In this document: piece after piece, positions 1 to 8,583 of the stretch | How the letters are laid out: every line of letters starts with the position of its first letter | Position numbering within the stretch: the first letter of the stretch is position 1 | Assembly: GCA_037444185.1 (NCBI GenBank) | Contig: JBBIMW010000016.1 | Span: 1-43,211, forward strand | Reading direction: 5' to 3' | From: JAILZP01 sp037444185 | GTDB taxonomy: Bacteria; Bacillota; Desulfotomaculia; Desulfotomaculales; Desulfocucumaceae | DNA length: 43,211 nt | Translations under genes and position numbers: made by a program | Notes under the pieces: model-generated | Databases searched by the model: none | What the model was told of the DNA's origin: nothing | What the model saw: only the letters and a program-made list of their open reading frames with translations

Positions 1-63
1 GGGAGAAACGAAGACCCACAACCACCAGTGCCAGCCCTGCTTGCCGGGTACCTGGGAAAGCAC

Positions 64-316
64 GGTACCGGTTAACTAAGTTATTAAGTTATTTTCCCGT
101 AGCACCCCGTATTACCGGTGCCGGTTGTTAAATATAACGCCGGAATGTTCAACCGTGACGGCCGGGACGCCAATACTGCGATAATATACTTCGGGCGGGT
201 GGATAGAACACCGGTGCCGACTGCCGGGCCTGCCATCCATTTTAAAACATCAACGGCCCTATTTTTACAAAGTATGGCTTCCAAACTAATACTTAATAAC
301 TTAGTTAATCGGTACC
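64..316. repeat. MITE-like element with ~29-bp terminal inverted repeats
   Basis: The stretch 64-93 (starting GGTACCGGTTAACTAAG) is repeated inverted at 288-316 (ending CTTAGTTAATCGGTACC). The two arms agree at about 28 of 30 positions and enclose about 195 bases with no convincing gene. Size and structure fit a miniature inverted-repeat transposable element without its own transposase. I see no clear target-site duplication next to the arms. A second, weaker pair of ACCGGTGCCG words lies inside (about 114 and 211). It could instead be a long cruciform or bidirectional transcription stop for the neighbouring YibE/F gene. Confidence 0.6.
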
Positions 317-350
317 AAAGAATTCCAATCGGCTAAAAATGGTAAATAGC

Positions 351-1553
351 TCAGTAATTCTTTCGTCCGGTACCCGGCTCGGGTTCGACTCTTTTCCGGT
401 TCGGCTTTATGTGTTTGTTCAGTATCAAGGCCGTCAATACAGTTATCGGAATGCAAAGGCTAAGCCCAATGGAGCCGGCCAGGGACCGGATTATTTCAGC
501 GACAACCATGTCTGAATTAAAAATTTTCACAAAGGGCACTCCATGGGCCATCAACAAAAGCAATAAAGGAATTGCACTACCGGTATACGCCAGTATCAGG
601 GTGCTGCACATCGTGCTCATAGCATCTTTTCCCACATTCATACCTGCGCGCCAGAGCCTGACCGGGGAAATTCCGGGATTTAACCTGATAAATTCCTGAA
701 CGGCCGAGGCCACTGAAACACTGGTATCCATAACCGCACCCAAAGTACCTATTAATACTCCGGCAAAGAATATGCCCTGTAAATCCAGCTGAATTGATTT
801 GTCAGTCAGAGCAACCAGGAAATTGGCATATTCAAACTCTATTCCCACGATTTGCGACTGCTTGCCGGTATAATAGGCGAGCAGTCCGGCCAGCGCCACT
901 CCGGATTGGGTGCCGATTACGGCACAGAGGGATTTAAGGTTAAATCCGCATATCAGCGGTATACTGAAAACACTTACCAGAAGGCAGACAACGACACTTC
1001 CCCCCAAGGGATTCAACCCCTTGAGCATGGAGGGCAGCAGCCAGTACCATATTAGAAGGGCCATGGCCGTCAAGCTTAAAAGGGCGGCGATCCCGCGGGT
1101 CCTCCCGATCACAATCAATACCAGCACAAAGACCGCCACGAGAAAGTACACTGTGCCCTTTCGCTCCAGGCCATCAATATAAGCTTGGCTTAATTTGCCA
1201 TCCATAGTTGCAGTGCAATAAACCACAACTTTGTCACCCACCCGCAGGTATGGACCCTGGAGGGGGTTGTCAAGACAGGCATTGTGAACTATGGTTCTTG
1301 TTTGTCCCTTGAAAGGAGGATCTTCCAGTCTGACCTCCACAGTTTGCCTTATAAAACTGTTGTTCATGACATCCATCAGATTCTTGGCCTGTTCTTCACC
1401 GAGAATAGCCGTAACCCTTCCTGTAACATAGATTTCTTTATATTCCTCCTGTTGTTTCGCATTGGCATATATGGCTGGAAAAAGCAATAACACTATAAAA
1501 ACTATTGAAACCAACCCCACGTTCCGCCAATACCGCGACTCGTATTTAAACAA
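351..1553 (-). CDS. YibE/F family membrane protein
   Basis: A 400-residue integral membrane protein of the YibE/F family; the molecular role is not established. An N-terminal membrane anchor (about residues 10-30) is followed by an extracytoplasmic beta-rich segment of about 100 residues and then seven or eight hydrophobic helices from about residue 130 to 385. The family-typical block GTLGAVMDTSVSVASA is present near residue 270, and the tail is basic and polar. The TTG start at 1553 is chosen because AAAGGGG lies nine bases upstream. The start overlaps the end of a broken ADP-ribosylglycohydrolase fragment on the same strand, so that fragment's promoter may now drive this gene. Family assignment is firm; function is not. 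Confidence 0.85.
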   Translation of the reverse strand: MFKYESRYWRNVGLVSIVFIVLLLFPAIYANAKQQEEYKEIYVTGRVTAILGEEQAKNLMDVMNNSFIRQTVEVRLEDPPFKGQTRTIVHNACLDNPLQGPYLRVGDKVVVYCTATMDGKLSQAYIDGLERKGTVYFLVAVFVLVLIVIGRTRGIAALLSLTAMALLIWYWLLPSMLKGLNPLGGSVVVCLLVSVFSIPLICGFNLKSLCAVIGTQSGVALAGLLAYYTGKQSQIVGIEFEYANFLVALTDKSIQLDLQGIFFAGVLIGTLGAVMDTSVSVASAVQEFIRLNPGISPVRLWRAGMNVGKDAMSTMCSTLILAYTGSAIPLLLLLMAHGVPFVKIFNSDMVVAEIIRSLAGSIGLSLCIPITVLTALILNKHIKPNRKRVEPEPGTGRKNY

Positions 1554-1701
1554 TCGGACCGACCCCTTTAATCAAGATAAAATCACAAAAGCACCGGACG
1601 GTCATGCGGCTCCCGGCGGTCTTTAAATTCCACCGGAACCTAAGGGCGTCGCCAATGGCCACCCCGGCAATGCCTCCGGCAATTCTTTCATAAGTGGTCA
1701 T
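1546..1701 (-). pseudogene. 5' remnant of an ADP-ribosylglycohydrolase (DraG-like) gene
   Basis: A 51-residue open frame starts with ATG at 1701 behind GGGGAG. Its first 20 residues carry the hallmark N-terminus of ADP-ribosylglycohydrolases, YERIAGGIAGVAIGDAL. After that point the sequence no longer resembles the family, which normally runs to about 300 residues, and it stops inside the start of the YibE/F gene. A TATAAT sits upstream on the same strand at 1722-1727. I read it as a gene stump left by a deletion that fused its leader to YibE/F. A short functional peptide is possible but unlikely. Confidence 0.55.
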
Positions 1702-1825
1702 TCCAACACTCTCCCCGATGCATTATATCCCCCTTCCTCCAGAGAAACCTTTAATCCAATCATACCATAGCCTTCCTTGTTTTTCCTTTATGAAAAAAAT
1801 AAAAGGGATATTTCAATTTTATGTA

Positions 1826-1844
1826 TTGACTGAATGCTCATTCA
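1826..1844 (+). promoter_or_regulatory. TetR/FadR-like operator palindrome overlapping a -35-like box
   Basis: TGAATGCTCATTCA (1831-1844) is a perfect 6-bp inverted repeat with a two-base centre, 46 bases before the acyl-CoA dehydrogenase start. It shares the TGAAT...ATTCA half-sites of Firmicute fatty-acid-degradation TetR operators (Bacillus FadR type), though the spacing is shorter. TTGACT (1826-1831) overlaps its left edge and could be the -35 element; the -10 is unclear (AT-rich 1854-1866). No TetR gene lies in the window. The inferred role is induction of the dehydrogenase by acyl-CoA. Confidence 0.4.
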
Positions 1845-1889
1845 ATATTAGGCTAATTATATAAAATCTTTAATTAAGGAAGTGTAGTG

Positions 1890-3722
1890 ATGGCTGCCAA
1901 TTTTCTATTCAACACCCGCGACCACAAATTTATTCTGAAAGAATGGCTGCCCCTGGAACAGGTTCTGTCCTACGATGTTTTCGCCGATTCCTACAGCTTT
2001 GACGACATTGAAATGATACTGGACCAGGCATTTAAAATGAGCCGGGATGTTGTGGCGCCCACAAACGAAGAGGGGGACAGGAACCCTGCCAGGCTTGCGG
2101 ACGGAGTGGTGATCCTGCCTGAATCCTTTAAAAAAGCCTATGATTTTGTTCAGGAAAACGGATGGGGATCCAGCAACCTGGATCCCGAGGGCGGCGCCGC
2201 GCTGCCGGAGATTATCCTGACGGCGGTTTATGAAATGCTTTCCGCCGCCAACCCGGCATTCGTCCCCTACGTCGGGGCCTGCACCGGTTCCGCCAGGCTT
2301 ATCCAGACCTTCGGAAACAACTATACGAAGAAACTATTTCTGAATAAAATGATAGAGGGTGCTTGGGCGGGCACCATGTGCCTCACCGAGCCAAACGCCG
2401 GTTCCGACGTGGGCGACATTACCACCAGGGCAATCCCCACCGGCACTCCGGGACTTTACAGGATAAAGGGCGCAAAGTGCTTTATAACAGCCGGCGACCA
2501 CAACCTTACGGAAAATATTATACACTTGCTGCTGGCCCGCATTGACGGGGCCGCCCCCGGTACAAAGGGCATTTCGCTTTTTGTGGTGCCCAAGCACAGG
2601 GTGGATGAAGACGGCAGAATAACCGGACCCAACGATGTGACCACGGTGGCGGTGGAGCACAAACTGGGGCTCAAGGGATCGGCCACCTGCATGCTTAGCT
2701 TCGGCGACAACAACGACTGTTACGGCTGGCTGCTGGGCAACCCTCCCGACGAAAAGGGCCGGGGAGAAGGCATGGCCCAAATGTTCCAGATGATGAACGG
2801 TGCCCGTTTTGAAACCGGGCTGATGTCCCTGGCAGGCGCCTCCGCTTCGTATTACAACGCCGCCCGGTACGCCCGGGACAGGATACAGGGAAGACCCCTG
2901 ACCAATCCCAAAGGAGACCGTGTGCAGATAATCAAGCACACCGATGTGCGGCGGATGCTGATGCACATGAAGTCCCACATAGAAGCCATGCGGGCGATGA
3001 TTTTCAAAACCGCATTTCTCTCAGACGTCATGCACCATGACCCGGATGAAACCAGGAAGGCCCATGCCTCGGCCGCCATAGAGGTAAACATACCGCTGAT
3101 TAAGGCCTATCCCTCAGACATGGTGTGGTCGCTGGTGGCTGACGCCATACAAGTATACGGCGGTTACGGATTCACCGAGGAATACCCGGTGGCCCAGGCC
3201 GCCCGGGACAGCAAAATATACTCCATATGGGAGGGCACCAACTACATTCAGGCTATGGACCTGATAGCCCGCAAGTGGACGATGAAAAACGGCGAGGTCT
3301 TCACGGCCTGGATGGCGGAGCTGAAGCAAAACATAGAGGCCATCAAGGAAACACCGGAATTTGAAAAGGAATACGCATTGCTGTCCGAAGCCCGCAACGC
3401 ATACAGGCAGATGCAGAAAACGGCCATGGCTTTTTACATGGAGCAAAGGTTCGACATGCTGCCCCTTTATGCCACCCGTATACTGCACAGCACCTCCAAA
3501 CTGTACTGCGGCGCACTGATTATGGATCAGGCGCTGCTGGCCTCGGCCAAACTTGCCGCAACAGACAGGGAACACCCCGACTATGCCTTCTACAAAGGAA
3601 AGGTGGAGGCCGCCCGCTACTACGTCCGCAACATCGTTCCGGAAATATTGACAACGGCCGGGATCATGGCGGACGGGGACACCTCCGTACTGGACGCCCC
3701 CGGGGAGGCATTCGACTATTAA
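1890..3722 (+). CDS. Acyl-CoA dehydrogenase, long (about 610 aa) form
   Basis: A flavin enzyme that oxidises an acyl-CoA to the 2-enoyl-CoA in beta-oxidation or branched-chain/aromatic acid breakdown; the substrate cannot be read from sequence. It is about 200 residues longer than classical dehydrogenases and matches the FadE-like subfamily with an extra C-terminal domain. Visible features are the middle-domain FAD motif MCLTEPNAGSDVG (about 167-180), GARFETGLMSLAGAS (about 305-320) and the C-terminal signature DAIQVYGGYGFTEEYPVAQA (about 416-436) followed by IYSIWEGTN. ATG at 1890 is preferred over the GTG at 1887 because of AAGGAAG seven bases upstream. The gene stands alone behind an operator-like palindrome, and its short 3' gap lacks an obvious terminator. 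Confidence 0.92.
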   Translation: MAANFLFNTRDHKFILKEWLPLEQVLSYDVFADSYSFDDIEMILDQAFKMSRDVVAPTNEEGDRNPARLADGVVILPESFKKAYDFVQENGWGSSNLDPEGGAALPEIILTAVYEMLSAANPAFVPYVGACTGSARLIQTFGNNYTKKLFLNKMIEGAWAGTMCLTEPNAGSDVGDITTRAIPTGTPGLYRIKGAKCFITAGDHNLTENIIHLLLARIDGAAPGTKGISLFVVPKHRVDEDGRITGPNDVTTVAVEHKLGLKGSATCMLSFGDNNDCYGWLLGNPPDEKGRGEGMAQMFQMMNGARFETGLMSLAGASASYYNAARYARDRIQGRPLTNPKGDRVQIIKHTDVRRMLMHMKSHIEAMRAMIFKTAFLSDVMHHDPDETRKAHASAAIEVNIPLIKAYPSDMVWSLVADAIQVYGGYGFTEEYPVAQAARDSKIYSIWEGTNYIQAMDLIARKWTMKNGEVFTAWMAELKQNIEAIKETPEFEKEYALLSEARNAYRQMQKTAMAFYMEQRFDMLPLYATRILHSTSKLYCGALIMDQALLASAKLAATDREHPDYAFYKGKVEAARYYVRNIVPEILTTAGIMADGDTSVLDAPGEAFDY

Positions 3723-3769
3723 GCTATATTCTTTTTATCGGGATTATAGTAAAATTAACTTGTACAGCA

Positions 3770-3798
3770 TTGGAACATCCGTTTATACATGACATAAT
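3770..3798 (+). promoter_or_regulatory. Candidate sigma-A promoter of the helicase/ATPase operon
   Basis: TTGGAA (3770-3775) and CATAAT (3793-3798) are separated by exactly 17 bases. They lie 20 bases before the ATG of the helicase gene, which would give a very short leader. No other promoter-like pair is visible before the four-gene block. Called by pattern only. Confidence 0.4.
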
Positions 3799-3818
3799 AT
3801 TGCACACCGGGGACTGGT

Positions 3819-6431
3819 ATGGTGACGATGCCCTTCGACCAGCAATTTGACCAGCAAATTGAGGAGTTCTGCCTTGCCCTGGATGAAGAGACACGCATCC
3901 AGCAGGAACAGGGGGGGCGGCCGCACAGATTGGTGGACGGCTCTTTGCTGGGCCGGGATGAGAAGGGCTTTTATTATATTTTTATAAGTGAGACCGAATT
4001 TTTCATGCCGGACAGCACCCCGGTGAGGGTGACCGGGGGGGGCCGGGAAACCCGGGGTGAAGTGGTGTCTGTGCACGGTTCCGAGATCACTTTGCACCTG
4101 GCCGACAATATCGGAGAAGCACCCGGACAGGCGCTTCTGTTCAGCGAACCCTGGCACCTGCTCCAATCCCTGAAGGAAAGGCTGCTGGAGTTGCCTACCC
4201 GCAGTATTGAAATGGCCGGGGAAGCGCTGCGCCCCGTTGACGGTGGGAAAATGGAATTCCTCTGCCGGCCCCCGGAGAACTGTCAGGATGCGGAGGGTGT
4301 ACCGGCCCTTGTAAAAAATAATACACTGAGCTTCATTTGGGGGCCTCCCGGCACCGGCAAGACCGAGACTTTAGCGTGCTTGGCGGCTTTTTTTTATAGG
4401 CAAAAGATGCGGGTGCTGGTGCTGGCCCACGCCAACGTAGCAGTGGACGAAGCCATGCTGAGGATTGCGGACCGCCTGGGCGCATCAAGTCTCCCCCCCG
4501 GGGAGATCGTCAGGCACGGTCACCCCCGCCTGCCGGCAATGAGATCCAGCCTGCTGCTGGCTTCAAACCTGGCCGCCTTCCGTTACCCGGAGGACTTACA
4601 CCTGCGCAAAGGCCTGGAGGCGGAGAAATCCCGGCTGATAGTTCTGATTTCCAAGGGCCGGCGGGTAGGTCATCAATTACTGGCGGTGGAAGAAGAGCTC
4701 AGGCAAGTTCGCCTGCGCTTTAAAAACGCTGAGATGGAAATCGCCCAGGAAGCTTCTATACTGGGCTGCACATTGTCCAAGGCAGCCACGGACGGATCGG
4801 TGCACGGCGGCCTTTTTGACGTGGTGCTGCTGGACGAAGCCAGCATGGCTTTTATCCCCCAGGTGGTCTTCGCCGCCTCCCTGGCCCGGCGGAAAATGGT
4901 TATCATAGGTGACTTCATGCAACTGGCGCCGGTGGCCATGTCCACCGCCGGGGCTGCGCAAAGGTGGCTGAAAAACGATATATACAGCTTCAACGGCATC
5001 ACCGACGCGGTGAAAAAGGGTTTCAACCCCGGACTGGTGCTGCTTTGCACCCAGAGGAGAATGCACCCGGCCATTTCCAATTATGTAAACCAAAATTTTT
5101 ATTCCGGTCTGCTGCAGGACGCGCCGCAAACCCGGCAGAGGCGCCACATAGCCGACTCGGCGCCCCTGCCGGGGCACCCGCTGGCCCTGGTTGATGTTTC
5201 GGATATTCCCGCCTTTTGCCTCAAAGAAGGCAATTCCCGCTTCAATATACTGACGGCCACGCTTTCCCTTTTCCTGGCTTCGGCCGCCGCAAAAGAAAAA
5301 TTGTCCGTGGGCATTCTCACCCCCTACGCAGCCCAGGCGCGATTGCTGAATGCACTCAGAACAGACATTTTGGGCGGGGGCGAAGGACTTAACGGAAAAG
5401 ACGTGTTTGCAGCCACGATACACCGCTTCCAGGGGGCGGAAAAGGACGCCGTCATCCTTGATCTGGTGGATGCCTTTTGGCAGAAGGCCCCCGGAGGGAT
5501 ACTGACCTCCCGGAAAAACAATTCCGCAGACCGACTAATCAATGTTGCCGTCACCCGGGCCAGGGGAAAGCTGCTGGTGCTGGCCCACCGCCGTTTTTTT
5601 GCCGGCCGTCTGTCCGACAGATCAACTTTGGCCGGTTTGTTCAGCCACATTGACCGTCACGGCCTGGCAATGGAGGTCGGACAATTAATGGACGGGCGGC
5701 TGCCTGACCGGTGGGATGGCCCAAAGGCTTCGGCGCAACGGTTCGACAGTTGCTGGCCGGCCCTCGAGGCATGGCAAAAAGACATTTCGGAAGCGGCCGA
5801 GGTGCAGCTGGACTGGCCGCACAGTGCCGGATCACTGGACCGGACCTCCGCCGCCACTTTAATTAGAGCCATGGGAAAAGGCGCCTCCATTTCCATAAGG
5901 GCCGGCAGGCCCTCCATGCTGCCAAAAGCTTTGCAGCCCAGGGCGGTTGTAAAAAACAGCCTGACTCACCCCTGCACCGCCATTGACCGGAATATTTTCT
6001 GGTATGGCTGTCCAGGCCCGGCGGACGGCCGGACCGCCAAAGCCATTGTACGGCTGGCCGGAGAAAGGGTGACGCGGCTGTGCATGTCGCTTTTGGCTAT
6101 GGATTTGCGGGAGCGGAGATTTACCGGCAAAGTATACACCGGCCTGCAATCTTACCTGGAAATCAATTGCCGGTGTCCCCGCTGCGGCAAACCCCTTACC
6201 GCACGGCCAGGCCGCGGTGGAGTTTTCTGGGGCTGCACCGGCTACCGTGGCTGTGACTTTGAAGCCGCCCGTCTGCCCTGGGAAATTTTGGACGAATACC
6301 TGGCCGCCGCAGGCATCACCTGCCCCCGGGGCCACCTGCTGCAGGCTTTGACGACTTACCGCAGCCTGGCGGCCCGCTGCACCCATCACCCGGCGTGTAA
6401 TTTTACAGTTGATGCCAGGGATTTGCTATAA
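3819..6431 (+). CDS. SF1 (Upf1/DNA2-type) helicase with decayed PLD-like region and C-terminal zinc fingers
   Basis: An 870-residue superfamily 1 nucleic-acid helicase. Walker A GPPGTGKT (175-182), motif II DEAS (339-342), motif III GDFMQLAP, TQRRMHP (411-417), the motif V-like TIHRFQGAEKD (533-543) and motif VI NVAVTRAR (575-582) are all intact. After the motor, about 680-760 resembles the phospholipase-D-like module found behind related helicases (AIDRNIFWYG at 721-730). The HxK catalytic pair is lost (HPC instead), so this part is probably binding rather than cutting. The C-terminus has topoisomerase-type cysteine clusters (C784, C786, C789, C806, C812; then C835, C854, C860). It is the first gene of a compact plus-strand block with an unknown protein and two P-loop ATPases, suggesting DNA repair, plasmid/phage control or another DNA transaction. 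The specific function is unknown. Confidence 0.85.
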   Translation: MVTMPFDQQFDQQIEEFCLALDEETRIQQEQGGRPHRLVDGSLLGRDEKGFYYIFISETEFFMPDSTPVRVTGGGRETRGEVVSVHGSEITLHLADNIGEAPGQALLFSEPWHLLQSLKERLLELPTRSIEMAGEALRPVDGGKMEFLCRPPENCQDAEGVPALVKNNTLSFIWGPPGTGKTETLACLAAFFYRQKMRVLVLAHANVAVDEAMLRIADRLGASSLPPGEIVRHGHPRLPAMRSSLLLASNLAAFRYPEDLHLRKGLEAEKSRLIVLISKGRRVGHQLLAVEEELRQVRLRFKNAEMEIAQEASILGCTLSKAATDGSVHGGLFDVVLLDEASMAFIPQVVFAASLARRKMVIIGDFMQLAPVAMSTAGAAQRWLKNDIYSFNGITDAVKKGFNPGLVLLCTQRRMHPAISNYVNQNFYSGLLQDAPQTRQRRHIADSAPLPGHPLALVDVSDIPAFCLKEGNSRFNILTATLSLFLASAAAKEKLSVGILTPYAAQARLLNALRTDILGGGEGLNGKDVFAATIHRFQGAEKDAVILDLVDAFWQKAPGGILTSRKNNSADRLINVAVTRARGKLLVLAHRRFFAGRLSDRSTLAGLFSHIDRHGLAMEVGQLMDGRLPDRWDGPKASAQRFDSCWPALEAWQKDISEAAEVQLDWPHSAGSLDRTSAATLIRAMGKGASISIRAGRPSMLPKALQPRAVVKNSLTHPCTAIDRNIFWYGCPGPADGRTAKAIVRLAGERVTRLCMSLLAMDLRERRFTGKVYTGLQSYLEINCRCPRCGKPLTARPGRGGVFWGCTGYRGCDFEAARLPWEILDEYLAAAGITCPRGHLLQALTTYRSLAARCTHHPACNFTVDARDLL

Positions 6432-6540
6432 GAAATATTTCTCTTGTCAATTTTACAGACAATAAAAGGGAAATTAGTTGAATAGATAGAAACTAATAAT
6501 AAATAACAGCAACGGGTTGAAAAACGGGGGGCGGTTAATT

Positions 6541-7338
6541 ATGGACAGAATTACACTGGAACAATTTATCGACCGGGAACTGCTGGACAGCATCAAGGGC
6601 CTGGAAGACACCCACAAAAATCTGACGGCAGCCCTGCAGAGGTTCAGAACGGGCACCGGCGATGGCAACCTGGAACTGATGCAGCAGGCCTTGAGCCGGT
6701 ACAGTGAACTGCTGGACAAACAGGCGGCCTTCACTGCGGATTTGCTTAAATCGACCCCCGCCTTTGACATAAAGTCCTACCTGGAGGAAAGCTTTCATCC
6801 GGAATTCATGGCCGCTCTGGAAGAAGAGGGTTTGGCCGTGGAGGCCGATTTTCCGGTTTATGAAGTATTTCCCTTTGTGGTAAAGGTCCTTCCGGACAAG
6901 GGGGCTGTCCAGTTGGACGACAAGACCGTTCGCTGGCTGAGGCCCGGGACGCTAGCGCAATATTTGAAAAAAATGATTAAAAGAATAAACGCCGGCAGCT
7001 TCGACGGCAAAAGGTTCATACAATCCCTGGCCAGGGCCTATGACTTGCTGCTTAATAAATTCATGGTGGACAAGAACCTGCGCCTGAATGAACAGGAAGT
7101 GCTTTTAAAAGATGTTTACCAGCTTTTAACCCCCCTACCCCAGCACCGGCAGGAATACACCCTGCAGAGGTTCGCCTTCGATCTGCACCGCCTGCTGCGG
7201 GATGATCATATGCACGCCCCCGATGGGCGCAAGCTGTACCTGGGCAATGTCCGTAACAGGAGCAAAGCGGTGGTGGTGCCCGACGCCCAGGGACGGCCGC
7301 AGCGCTACGGTGTAATCAAATTCTACCGGGAGGGCTGA
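6541..7338 (+). CDS. Unrecognised 265-residue protein of the helicase/ATPase block
   Basis: I do not recognise this protein. The first 75 residues are strongly helical, rich in Glu, Leu and Gln, and may form a short coiled coil. The middle contains an alternating hydrophobic stretch (FPVYEVFPFVVKVLP) of beta character, followed by more helices and a basic C-terminal segment. There are no membrane segments, cysteine clusters or evident catalytic motifs. ATG at 6541 follows GGGGGGCGG; a TTG at 6517 in the same frame would make it eight residues longer. It lies 109 bases after the helicase and its stop is two bases before the start of the next ATPase gene, so it is almost certainly translated with that ATPase. 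An adaptor or substrate-binding subunit for the two ATPases is my inference. Confidence 0.7.
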   Translation: MDRITLEQFIDRELLDSIKGLEDTHKNLTAALQRFRTGTGDGNLELMQQALSRYSELLDKQAAFTADLLKSTPAFDIKSYLEESFHPEFMAALEEEGLAVEADFPVYEVFPFVVKVLPDKGAVQLDDKTVRWLRPGTLAQYLKKMIKRINAGSFDGKRFIQSLARAYDLLLNKFMVDKNLRLNEQEVLLKDVYQLLTPLPQHRQEYTLQRFAFDLHRLLRDDHMHAPDGRKLYLGNVRNRSKAVVVPDAQGRPQRYGVIKFYREG

Positions 7339-7340
7339 CA

Positions 7341-8570
7341 TTGGATAGAGAAACGAACAAGGCTCCGGTTCTGGAAAATCTGATGGCGGGCCAGCCGCCG
7401 GGCAGTCCGGACGCCCTGGAGGCCCTTACCGTCACCCTGCGCTACGACATTTCCGCCTTTTGGACTTCCCGCTATCTGGAGGATTTCATTTCAGCCGGGG
7501 GCAGCAAGGTGAAATTTCTGCTGGGCAAGCCCGGTTCCGGCAAGACCCACGCCCTTTTGCTGCTGCGGCGCAAAGCCAGGCTTTTGAACTATATCGACGT
7601 TTTTATAGATGCCCGGTCGGTGAAGCTGCACCAGTTCAACACCATCTATCAGGCCGTGCTGGAAACCATGGACATTGAAAAACTGGTCCGGACGTACAGT
7701 TCCAGCCTGGCGGAAAAGTTGGGCTACCGGGCGGAAACCGGTGAATTACCACAGCAGCAGGGGGCTTTTTTCAACCATGCGGTAAGTCACGGCCGGGCTG
7801 AAGAATCCTTGCGCCGGGACATACACGAGCAGCTGGAGGCTTTGCACCACAGCCGCAAAATACACCACCATCTGGCCACGGCCTTTACCCAGCTGTGCGC
7901 CGACCACCTGGGCTCCCGCCCGCTGGAAGGTGAGCAGAAGAACTGCCTGGTGCAGTGGTTGCAGGGCCGGGCCGTACCGGCCAAAGACCTGCGCAAGCTG
8001 CATATTTTTACCCGCATAGACAAATTCAACGCCCGCCACATGCTGGGATCCCTTGCCCACTTGTCCAGGTGCTGCGGGCACCGCGGCGTCTATATAGCCG
8101 TGGACGGACTGGAAACACTGCTGGAGAATGATGAAAACGGCCGGGCAAGATACGGCCGGGCGGCCCGCAACGAAGTATACGAAAGCCTTCGTCAGCTGAT
8201 AGATGATTTCTCCGGGTTTGAAGGGGTGTTTTTCGTTTTTTCCGCCCGGCCTGAAATAATCCACGATGAGAAGGCGGGCTTGAAATCTTATGAGGCCCTG
8301 TGGATGCGCATTCAAAATGAGGTGTCCGGTTCCCGGGCCAACCTTTTCGCCGACATGGTGAATCAGGACGTGCTGATAGGGGAGTATTTCGACCGGGAGA
8401 AATGCCTGGAGCTGAGCAACAAAATGGACAGTTACTTCGGAAGCGGGGCGGAAATTTATTTCGATCCGGCCCGGGAACTCCAGGCGGCAGGCATTGTGTC
8501 CCCCCTGCGCCGGGTGGTCGTCGCCCTGGCCAGGGCACGTTTCGGCCACGGCGACGTAAATGAACATTGA
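7341..8570 (+). CDS. P-loop ATPase, BREX/DUF2791-like (first of two)
   Basis: A 409-residue ATPase with Walker A GKPGSGKT (62-69) and a Walker B strand VYIAVDGLE (250-258) in which the second acid is displaced. A sensor-like strand VFFVFSARPE follows at about 297-305. The arrangement resembles the P-loop domain DUF2791 used by BREX ATP-binding proteins, but identity is not obvious, so the family name is tentative. About 170 residues lie between the P-loop and Walker B and hold an inserted helical region with several His residues. The TTG start at 7341 has GGGAGGG seven bases upstream. It lies between the unknown protein and a second, distinct ATPase; two different ATPases side by side suggest a hetero-oligomeric motor. 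Confidence 0.75.
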   Translation: MDRETNKAPVLENLMAGQPPGSPDALEALTVTLRYDISAFWTSRYLEDFISAGGSKVKFLLGKPGSGKTHALLLLRRKARLLNYIDVFIDARSVKLHQFNTIYQAVLETMDIEKLVRTYSSSLAEKLGYRAETGELPQQQGAFFNHAVSHGRAEESLRRDIHEQLEALHHSRKIHHHLATAFTQLCADHLGSRPLEGEQKNCLVQWLQGRAVPAKDLRKLHIFTRIDKFNARHMLGSLAHLSRCCGHRGVYIAVDGLETLLENDENGRARYGRAARNEVYESLRQLIDDFSGFEGVFFVFSARPEIIHDEKAGLKSYEALWMRIQNEVSGSRANLFADMVNQDVLIGEYFDREKCLELSNKMDSYFGSGAEIYFDPARELQAAGIVSPLRRVVVALARARFGHGDVNEH

Positions 8571-8583
8571 AACGGTGGTGTAA

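Noticed and set aside
4677..5423. Minus-strand frame inside the helicase gene
   Set aside because: The helicase motifs on the plus strand are complete; the opposite frame is a GC-rich shadow.
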